From positions 14,819,583-14,883,582 of the forward strand of contig CM052359.1 of NCBI GenBank assembly GCA_028551475.1: 64,000 bases of DNA, in the 5' to 3' direction. This document shows positions 33,601-43,042 of this stretch, one piece after another. The translations under genes were made by a program, and so were the position numbers. Positions within the stretch are counted from its first letter, which is position 1; each line of letters begins with the position of its first letter. Origin of the DNA: Casuarina equisetifolia (Eukaryota; Streptophyta; Magnoliopsida; Fagales; Casuarinaceae). Below the pieces are notes generated by a model that was given only the letters and a program-made list of their open reading frames with translations, did no database searches and was not told the origin of the DNA.

Positions 33601-36080
33601 TCATGATTCTAAAATAACATGAACTAAAAATCTTATTGGTTGTCTTGATTACTAAACAAAAGATTGATTTCTGATTAGTCTGCAAAATTATGATGATAAA
33701 AGAAATAAATAAATTGAAAATTTTCACCTCCATATAAGTGTAGATAAGTTAGTCCATGAGCAACATCAATGGAAATTTCAAGTCGTTGATTGAAGTCCAG
33801 TATTCTTCCATGCTGACCTGCCAACAACAGCATCAAAACAGTTATCACCAATATTGTCATCTGAATTAGGACATTATCACACTTTATGTTTGAGTAATCT
33901 TACCATCCAAATGTTCTCTTAGAGTACCGTTTGGCACATACTCTGTGATAATAAGGCGTTCATCTCCTCTGTCAATATAACCTAGTAATTTGACCAGATT
34001 CCGATGATCAATTTTGGCCAGAAGTTCAACCTCACTACTGAATTCATTTTGGAGATTCTCAAAGAGTTCCTATAGAAAAGTTTTCATGTTAGAAAAAGAA
34101 ATAAGTTCGGTGTCATATACTAAATCATCTGGTCTAACCAATGAGATTATATGATAACTGAAATTCCTTTCCGCATTTCAATGAAAAGCCAACTTAAGCT
34201 TAAAATGACATGGGCACAGTCGCTAGAAACTTCTTTACTGCCCGAAAAATTTGGGCCATCTACAAGTTTAGCATGTCATTTCTATTAGACACTGCACAAT
34301 ATATCACTCTCTTTAATAGGCAAGTAGTACTTATAGATAAAGCATGCACTGATTTTCTGAGTCAAACTACCCTAGTTTGCTTCACCAGGCAATCAGAATC
34401 CCCAGCAAGTTTGTCCCCAATCTGTTCCTTGATGAAAACAAAGAGAGAAGATGATTTCTTGCTAGGTCAAAGCTTATTGTACAAGATGACAAGCTTCTAA
34501 TGGTCACAATTTGCTTGAATACCATTGACCTCTCAAATTGAAAGGATGTCAGATGCACCATCCCACCAAATAAAACAAGTGAGAAAAAGAGGGATTTTAG
34601 GTTAAGAAGATTGTTTGTCATAGACTTCTCACACTTAGAGGAGCTAAATGCACGATTGTCCAATTACAGAATGTTACCTTCACGTGAGGTGCAACTCTGC
34701 AATTTTAATCATAAGTGGTATATTACTTTTCTTCATTTGAACATGCTATCACATAATATAGGTCAAAATTCCAAACAACTTCTGGATTACTTAGATCTAT
34801 ATTAATTCTACTGATTAAATATGACTTCCAAAATTCTCATGCAGCAGAAATATTATAGCACTGGTTGTACAGTCCACCACTCAAGGAACTGACACTACCT
34901 TCCTTGCTCGTTTTATCGCAACCATTTGGCCACCTAGGTGGGCCTTATAGACAGTTCCAAAGCCTCCTTCACCAATTCGTGATGATGGTGAGAAATTGTT
35001 GGTTGCTTTAGTGACCTGATTCAATGTGAGATGTAATGATCCAAGTCTGGTGATTTTTGGAGACAGTGAGAATCTGGAAGGACTAGGAGGGATTGGCACT
35101 CGATATGGACTCCCTGGAATCTTTTCAGTAGTAGGATTTACATCACAAGAAGAAATTGAATCCACTGCAAGAACAAGAGTATTCATGCCACAATTTTAGT
35201 GCCAAGAAGAAACAAAGAACATTTTTTCTAATCAAGGTTGTGAAGGTTGAAAATGAAGAATGAAAACAATTAATTGCAAAACAAGGTAAATTTTCTAAAT
35301 TTGTAAGTTTGAGAAAACTCTTTTTTGACTCTTGCATTTATTCCTCCGGATGTAAATTTCAGATCATGGCTACAAAATTTTCAGTTACAATTCCAGAATG
35401 TAAAAGTTCTACTCACTAGAAATTGGGTCCTTAGCAAGAACAGAGTGGGCAGTTAGTCTCTTTCTCCTCTGAAAGCAGGCACAGAGAAAAACACAACATG
35501 CTACCAGAACTCCAGTTGTTACCACACCAACAATTGTTGGACCTGACAGTTTTCTGGTTAGATGTGGTTGATTCATCCGTGTGTGGATTGCTGGTCTTTC
35601 ACTTTCCCCCTTTTCCAAAAGTTTTCTTCCCATCTTAAACACTAACTCAGCTGCAGAAATAACAATACTTGATAAAGGCCTTCAGATCTTACTCCACGTT
35701 AACAAAGCTTTATAAGGATAAAAGGTTACTTAGAACAGTAAAATGAATTTTTTTTTAGCTGAAAAATGGAACCAAAAGTTAAGACTGTGCATACCTGAAG
35801 AAAGTTCCAATTCACAGTGATTACCCCAAAGATATCTCTTGAACATGCAACCATTTGCATGATAATAGTGAAGGGCCTCACAAAACAACACTTTTGCAAC
35901 TGCGTCCCCATTTACATAGAACAGTTCATGGCCATTAGAATATGAGTAGGCTATTTGATCAGCACCACAAACCTCTGACTGGACAAATCCAGATGCAAAG
36001 ATTCTCGGTAGTTGTACCACTAGCAACAGAACTAACTTAATTATCACCATTCTCGTCAAGCTAATGTATCCAATTTCCAT
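27654..36080 (-). CDS. CRCK3: CRCK3-like receptor-like kinase (calmodulin-binding RLCK family)
   Basis: Seven coding exons: 35795-36080, 35417-35650, 34899-35164, 33904-34069, 33728-33817, 33063-33361 and 27654-27866. They keep phase throughout and give 517 residues (Arabidopsis CRCK3 is about 510). Start ATG at 36080 (AAAAATGG). In order: a signal peptide (about 1-31), a small cysteine-containing ectodomain ([25 protein letters not shown]), a transmembrane segment (about 132-155) and the Pro/Ser-rich [12 protein letters not shown]. The kinase domain follows: GEGGFG (238-243), VAIK Lys258, HRDVKSSN with Asp355, DFG Asp373, [10 protein letters not shown], and the C-terminal [15 protein letters not shown]. 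All catalytic residues are present. In Arabidopsis CRCK3 is the phospho-target of MPK4 whose state is monitored by the immune receptor SUMM2. Orthology rather than membership of a sister CRCK group is inferred. The last intron is unusually long. Confidence 0.92.
27867..33062 (-). other. 5.2-kb last intron of the CRCK3-like gene
   Basis: The donor (AGATGG|GTAAGTTAC, at 33062) and acceptor (TTTTGCAG|GCCTTTGG, at 27867) bound a 5196-bp intron splitting the kinase after LRW and before AFGLYSEG. No intact gene or clear transposon protein lies inside. The content includes a diverged tandem pair (about 28205-28660) and a second internal duplication (about 29240-29530 and 31240-31560). The short open frames in it show no known family. 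Confidence 0.8.
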
Positions 36081-36986
36081 TTTTGACAATTAAACAACAA
36101 TGAAAGCATATCTATCTTCTGTTAGTTGGTACCAGGCACAGCCGGAAAGAGAGATACATTAATAGAAACCTGTATCCTTGAGAACCTAAATATTCAGTGA
36201 GGATTCTGTATCAATTCTACCAGAGCCTGTACTCCAACCCTTCGTGTTCAAGAACTCAAAAGCTCTAATCTTTCGACTATCATCATGAATTCAACCAAAT
36301 GCATCGTTAACTGAGACAAGAGAAAAGGCTCGACAGAGAGTTAAAAGTCCAAGACCTCCTGATAACTTCAACTTGAGGCTTCAAATAGCTTCAACAACGC
36401 AAGTACAATATCTCAAAGTCAAAAAGAAACTTCAAGACCCAACTTATCAAAATTGCAGTATAGCCAAAACCCCAACAAGAAAGGAAGGTAGAAACGAATT
36501 TCAAGTCTTCAAAGTGCTCACCATGCATGCAGGTTCAATAAGTCTCAGAGAACTCCATACATGTAAGCTCAATTTCTGGCTATCCTGACAATCCAAGCAA
36601 AAGCCTTAACCCGTCAGTTCAATTAGTTGAAAAAGAATCAAAACAACGTAGGCACAACAGCTGCAGCATATGCACTCAGTTAAAATGAAGCAGCATCAAA
36701 AGCTCCTGGAAGACTTAAGTCTATTAGATTTCCAGTCAGTAGCCATTTTCTTCGAGAGTCATACCCAGAAACTTAAACAGTGTAAATATTTCTCATTTCT
36801 GAAAATTTTTTACACCTAACAAGAATGATTAGCAAGATATTCCACGAGAAAATAAGCAGTCAAACGCGTTTCACGAAGCAAAGCATGGTGCCAAATACCA
36901 AGTCAACACAAGTTCTAGTCACAGAGAAAAAAAAAAAAAAGGAAAATTGATTCAAGTAGAAAGACGGAGCTGTGAAGCTCCCATAC
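36081..36986 (-). other. 5' UTR and leader intron of the CRCK3-like gene (predicted)
   Basis: A donor CAACTTG|GTATGGGAGC (exon end 36987) indicates a non-coding first exon. A plausible acceptor is CAACTAACAG near 36120, about 40 bases before the ATG. The intron holds ATTCCACGAGAAAATAAGCAG near 36839, similar to the TOC90 leader intron. Confidence 0.5.
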
Positions 36987-37150
36987 CAAGTTGAAGGTCC
37001 CGGAAATATTTGGAGCGGTAAGAGAATCGAACGCCGGTTGTTGATCGGAATTCAATTTGGATGCGCGTCCTCCGCCAAAACGAGGAGCTGACGAGGTTGC
37101 GGCTGAGGACGAACAAAACAGACGATTTAAGAAAAGATTAAAGACTTTGC
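36987..37150 (-). promoter_or_regulatory. CRCK3-like leader exon and core promoter region
   Basis: This is similar to the TOC90 leader: GACGGAGC..AGCTCCCATACC around the donor, then GATCGGAATTCAATTTGG, CCAAAACGAGGAG and GAGGTTGCGGCTGAGG. An open frame on the opposite strand begins here without an ATG and is not considered a gene. The transcription start is not known. Confidence 0.5.
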
Positions 37151-39206
37151 CTTCGGGTTTCGTTTTATTTTCTTTTTCACTTTGGCTTTCTTCTTTTTCT
37201 GTAGTGAAGGGAAATGCCCGTGCGGTTGAGATGGGAGAGACGGACCAGCAATCCTTTGTTGACTCTTGCTTTTTCAGGGTAGACCAGGGGTATACTGGAC
37301 AATTCACTGACATCCTCTGCAGCTTGATCAAACCCGCACGACGTCATCTTCTCTATTTATTTGCAATGATTACATCGCCGATGCTTTGAATTTACATCCG
37401 AAAAATATCATTCAAAAGAACCTATAAATTATGTGCGTGGGGATCCAGGCTTGCCAATTAACGCACGAAAATTGCCAACTTTTCTGAACTTTTACTAATA
37501 TCTAATAACTCTAGGCTAAATAGATAATTGATTTTAAATATTTGTTTAAATTCAGGCTTTTTTGCTCGAGTTAATGTCGAATGGGGGGATTAATGTTTTC
37601 CCATTGGCCTTCATTTGGATCCATTTGAGGAAAGTTTCCCCAATGACTTAGAATTATTCCTAGTAAAGATAAGATTTAGGATTATGTATCAGCTTCGGAT
37701 ATACCCCTTTTCTCTACACGGTGTAAAGCTGTTTACTTGCTAGAAATTGTTCCCTAAAAGATGTTGTCAGTTGAGATCCCTGTTCCTCTAGTTGAGGTAA
37801 AAGATCATTAGAAGGCCAATTAGCCTTGAGTGTACAAAGCTGAAAACGTTGAAAAAGGAGCTAAACTAACTATTTCTTCGAGTTTTTGAAGAGATGGAGG
37901 ATGTAGGTAGTCAAAAGGACGATCATTATGCTTTTAACGGATGATGCTATGGTACCTACCTAAATTCTAATTATTACCTATGAAATTCTTTCGGCGGGTG
38001 TTATAGGTCTTACATACCCAATCATTAGTAAAGGAGTCTAGCGCCATTGTTTAGAAGCACAAAAGCCCAAAATCTTACATTTTTATTAAGGCAAATGAAT
38101 CACATTACATTGTTTACATTATCTAAAATAGAAGTACCTTGTTAGGTGTTTAGGCAACACAAGAATGAGGTGTTAAACTAGGTTTTGAAAAGCTTTCTTT
38201 TCTTGACAGAAAGCAATTTAAGGTACTTCAATTAAATAACTTCAATGTTGATCAAGAGTAAGATAAGTGACATGCATGCAACGTTGCTCAAATAAGGGGG
38301 TAAGAATAAATAAAATTACCCAATAAGTTGAGTAGTTTGGTTTAAACACTCTTGACAATTAACTATGAGCTCAATACAATTAATTTGAATAATTTGGTAT
38401 AAACATTCATTTTCATTTAACTTAATCTATTTATAAAGTCACTCCTCTAACTAATTACACAATTAACTATATAAGATTTTTCTAAGCTCCAATTCCCACA
38501 CACAATTTCTTACTCAAAGAAAAATTTACATATAGATATATTCCTCCTAACTCTTAAATATAGAATACACTTAGGATTAGCAATATAAGTCAAAAAATCC
38601 CTAGAATTTTCACGACCTGAAAACCTTAAAAATTATCTATTTTCTTTTTATTAGAAGCTTTTTATACAATTAAGATACAATTATGTTTTTCCCTCAACAA
38701 CATACGATAATATCAAAGAATATGAGCTGAATAGAAAATATGAACAAATTCGCTCTTTTGCTTCACAAAGTCGTCACCTTAAGAGAACTTTCAGTTCACT
38801 CTTTGTACCTCATTTAATTAGCCAGTTTTTTGCCCTTTGTAATTACCACTTGATTTGTACTTGGAAGGACAATTGCAGAACATGAGAAGGCGTAGTAGCA
38901 AGGTCTGGCCAAAACGCGTAGCCCTAACCTGACGAAGATGCACAGTTAGGAAAGTTATTGCCTCGAACATTGGTCCCAAACGAAGGACGTTGTTTGCATT
39001 TCAAGTTTAAAAATCAACCTCAAAATATGCATGTAAATGTAATTTTGATTAGAATTGTCTCTAGTTTGAAACGTGCGTGTAGGTGTCATTTTGAAAATAA
39101 GTTTTGTTGAATTGATAACAACACAAGGGCATCATTTTGAACAAAAGTTGCACTTAATCAACTACGCATAGTAAAATGGCTTTGAATGCATTTTGAAAGA
39201 ATTTAA
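37151..39206. other. Intergenic spacer upstream of the kinase gene
   Basis: AT-rich sequence with no recognised gene, RNA or intact element. The 37151-37400 part may still be promoter. Later parts resemble old repeat sequence without clear ends. Confidence 0.4.
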
Positions 39207-40277
39207 GATTGATTGAGCAACAAAACCCTAGGGTTGCTGGAAATTTCAAAGAAAAGAGAATGGCGGAAAGATAGAAACCCTAGATTGTTTTAGTGATGAG
39301 AAATCCCAATTTGATTCAATTTTGTACACAATATTTACATTTAAAGAATCAATCAAAATCTAATAAGGAAATTACAACTAATTACAAACAAATTTGGCGA
39401 GAATGGCTAAGAATTGTTGATTCTTGGCAGTTAGGGTTTCGCAGAACCATTGGGGACGAACTAGGTTGTATTGTGGGTGAGAATGGGTCATGGGTGAGAA
39501 TAGGTCACGAGTCAACTCATGAGTTGCCTCGCAGGTCATCTCTTAGGTTGTTGTCAAGTTGAGAAGGTTAACATGGTGTTGACATGGCATGCATGTGTAT
39601 AACATGCATTGTAGAAGGAGATACACTCTTTTGCTCTAACATACCCACATAAGTTAAAGGGGTAGGATTGACCTGAAGCGTAGAGTGAAAAGTGTAAAAG
39701 TGGGCAAAAGAAAGACCTTTGGTGAAAATGTCAATTGGTTGATCTATAGTAGAAATAAACTACAAGTAGAGCCAACTGTGAGCAAGACATTATTTGACAA
39801 AGTGAAAATTAATCTCAATGTATTTTGTGTGAACATAAAAGACAATTTTTACATGTCAATCAATGAGATCGATTGATTGATTCAACAAAACCCTAAGGTT
39901 GCTAGAAACTGCAAAGAGAAGAGAATGGTGGAGAGATAAAAACCCTAGGTTGTTTTAGTGATGAGAAATCCTAATTCGATTCAATTTTGTACATAATTCC
40001 TACATCTAAGGAATCAATCAAAATCTAAGAAAAAAATTTCAAGTAATTACAAACAAATTTGGTAAGAATCACCGATAATCAACAATTCTTAGTGGTTGGG
40101 GTTCCATAGAACCAAAGGGGACAAACGAGTTTACATCATGGGTGAGAATGAGTTGTGGGTCAGTGTGTGGGTCGTCTCATAGGTTGCTATTGGGTTGAGA
40201 ACGTTGAAATGATGCGGACATGGCACACGTGTGTAGAACACATGTCATAGAGGGAGACATGCTCTTCTGCTTTAACA
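39207..40277 (-). mobile_element. Internally deleted copia element: two LTRs around about 230 bp
   Basis: Two direct repeats, about 39207-39641 and 39871-40277, share ACAAAACCCTA, TTGTTTTAGTGATGAGAAATC and TTACAAACAAATTTGG in the same order. On the minus strand they start TGTTAGAGCAAAAGAG or TGTTAAAGCAGAAGAG. Between them (39642-39870) the minus strand encodes the end of copia RNase H (HTKYIEINFHFV, DQPIDIFTKG). So this is a minus-strand copia element that has lost nearly all of gag-pol. No convincing target-site duplication is seen. Confidence 0.75.
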
Positions 40278-40904
40278 TATTTCATGTTTAACCAAACCGA
40301 GCATAGTTGTGCCTAATTACATAAAATAAATCTAGATATAACCAATCTCTATTCTTATGCATCCTTTGTCATCATCAAAATAGTGTAAATGCTTAAAATA
40401 ATCCAATCTAGTATATTATGAGTAAAAAATCTTATCCTCTTAACTAAAGATCACTAAAGTATAAGAGAGAACAACTTATTAAGAGTGTTTTATATGTATA
40501 TGACATGTGTTCATATAAAAAAACTCCAAGTTTGTTTTTGTTCTCACCATATTATGGTTAGATTTAGAAGTGATTGTAAAAATCCATAATGTAATTAGTA
40601 AACCAAATTTCTTTTGAATATAATATTTGTGATTGTGAGCATTTAACTTGATTAGTTAAATATATTTAGTTGTTATAATTATTAAAAGACTTAAAAACTT
40701 AATCCAAAAGCTAACTTAAGAGTTAAAAAAATATTTTTTTTATTTAAGTTTACTATAAGAGATCACATATTCGATGTGAGATTTTTATTTTACAAACATG
40801 TTCTTGCACACCAAGTGACACTAAACTCAAGGTTGCATGGGTAAAGTAAATTTTAACTTGGCCATAGATATTATTTTAGAAGGCCCAAAAGCTTAATCTA
40901 AATA
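40278..40904. other. AT-rich spacer
   Basis: No gene is recognised. It contains a block AAGAGATCACATATTCGATGTGAGATTTTT (about 40754-40783) that recurs in diverged form near 41027-41055, so it is repeat-derived. Confidence 0.35.
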
Positions 40905-41018
40905 TTAATTTAAGAGTTAAAGAAATACTTCATTTATAATATTAGTTTAAGAGTTGGAGAAATACTTCATTTATAATACTAGTTCAAGAGTTGAAGAAAC
41001 ACTCCATTTATTTAACTT
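40905..41018. repeat. Three-copy tandem repeat, unit about 37 bp
   Basis: Three diverged units, beginning near 40905, 40942 and 40980, share TTAAGAGTT, AGAAATACTTCATTTATAA and TAG starts. A looser fourth relative lies at about 40698-40745. Confidence 0.7.
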
Positions 41019-43042
41019 TTATCAAAAGAAATCACATATTCAACATAAGATTTTTGTCCTGAGCACAATAATCTCCTTGAATAATAATATCATACATCAT
41101 TAAATTTCATCCCATCAATTTAAGACTTGAAGAAAGTTATGAATAAAATGACAAATAGATATAGATCTTTATCAATTCAAGATTTGAGTAGAAAAGATAT
41201 GAATGAAACGCCAAATAGACGTAGGCCTTGTTGTATACTATTGTTGCATTCAATTGTATGGTCAAACTTCCGGCAACTTGCTCTTTTGGATTTCTAATTG
41301 AACTTTACTTGCTTGTGTTGGCCGGTCTTATCATTGTCAATTTACCTTCCTAGTTGGGATTAAACTTATCTCAAAGACTTAAGTTTTGCCTTTCCAAATG
41401 GAATTGGATTAAGGTTGTGTGTAAGAAATCAAACACAGTGTAGTGTCTCAAGGAAGTTTTCTCATCTAGATTTAACTTTAGTCCTAAAGTGAGTTGGTCA
41501 ACAATAATAGAAAATAATGCATAATGTTCGTGGATGTGGATTTACAATGAAAGAAGCAACGCCAAATAAATAATAGGGTATTGGTGAAAAATTGAGAAAT
41601 GACCTAGGTGCTTCCAGCTAATATCTTACTGTAAACCAACAGGATCGTATGAACCCAAGGATCTTTCGTTTGTGGGGGGAAAGTCGAAAGGTCTCTCTTA
41701 TGGTCTTCGCGTAGGTCAAACGGCAAGACGGAGCCTTTCACACAATGGAGAGGTTATAGAAAGAAGACAACCTTCGCATGTTTTCTTCTTCTACTATGTT
41801 GTTCTTCTTCTTGCTGTCTCTACCTATGTCATCAAGTGTGACCTAACTTTAACCATGGATGGATCGATCAATTATTGTCACCCAAAAGCTTATAAAATTA
41901 TGAAATTATTTCTTAAAGTTTATTTTTCCATTAACAAATCATTCCACTAGTTTATAATTTATCTTTTTGGTTAGAGTCAAATTACTCTCTTCGTCAATAT
42001 TTTTTTCTAAAGAGGAAATGGACGCGTCACTACGTGTTTTCACCATCACCCTTATTATTTCAGTACAAGTGAGCAATTCCTTGCCTTTCTAATGCTAACA
42101 GATTTATAGGCTCGAACATGATCTACCACGCATGACATTTCCAAGCAAGGATGCGTCATTTGAAAAAGCCATATCATATTTATATATTTTATACATGTGT
42201 TGAACCTCGAGAGATGTTAATTCGGTTATCTTAAGAATTAGTTCTTTTCAGTAAAGATGTGACTTAAAATCTAATGAGGAGACAATTTTAGTGATGCAAA
42301 AGTAAAACTAAAAATGACGAAAGTCTGATGATACTTGTCAAATTGATTTTTTACTTTAATATAAATGATAATACGTAGATTTCTATGAGTTCCTTAATAT
42401 TAACGATTAAAGAATTTCAACCAAGGTAAATATTGTAAATAAAATCTAAAATGTTAACGTAAAATTTAAAATATGCATTGAATGGACGAATTTACGTTTA
42501 AATGATATAAAAATTCTCATTTGGTATAAGAAAATGTTTAGTGACCTTATTGGTAATTGAGAAGTGCCTAGTTTAATTAAGATCATGCACTGTTTAAGTC
42601 CAAGAGATCTTAGATTTGACATTATGTACATGTGTGAGTATGTATGTTTAAGGAAAAAAAATCTTATTTTTCAACAAATATTTTATTCCTAGTCTTCTGC
42701 AGCGGTCTTGAAAAATGGAGGATTCAGATACGTTTGATGTTTTTTTTTTTTTTTTTTTTCTGTCGTTATAAAACAGTAATTGGAGTCATGACGTTGATTT
42801 ATGAATTATTGAGCATGAATTAATGAGTATTAGGCCCTGGGTTTTTCGTAATGGTTATCAATTCTTTGGCTTCATCTTGGCCATTGTCAGGTGGCACTTC
42901 TAAACCGGAGACTTGCGATAAGCTATAAGCTTAATTAACTACAACCCTTTTGGTTTCATCCTGTCTTTGAATATTTATTTGCAGCTGTTTGAGACAACGA
43001 TACGGTCTATGTATGCTTTTCTAGTTCTGCAACGTTGTCGAC
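41019..43042. other. Spacer and upstream side of the PPR gene
   Basis: No gene recognised. A slightly GC-richer patch at 41640-41830 holds a frame of about 92 residues that resembles nothing known. A T-run lies at 42740-42760. The PPR promoter and 5' UTR presumably lie in the last few hundred bases. Confidence 0.4.

Noticed and set aside
37057..37389. A basic, nuclear-looking frame on the plus strand (ARPPPKRGADEV start)
   Set aside because: No ATG start; it lies antisense to the kinase leader exon, and the homologous TOC90 leader does not keep this frame.
41672..41950. A 92-residue plus-strand frame starting MGGKSKGL
   Set aside because: An ATG start but no recognised domain; its second half runs into AT-rich sequence. 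Kept only as spacer.
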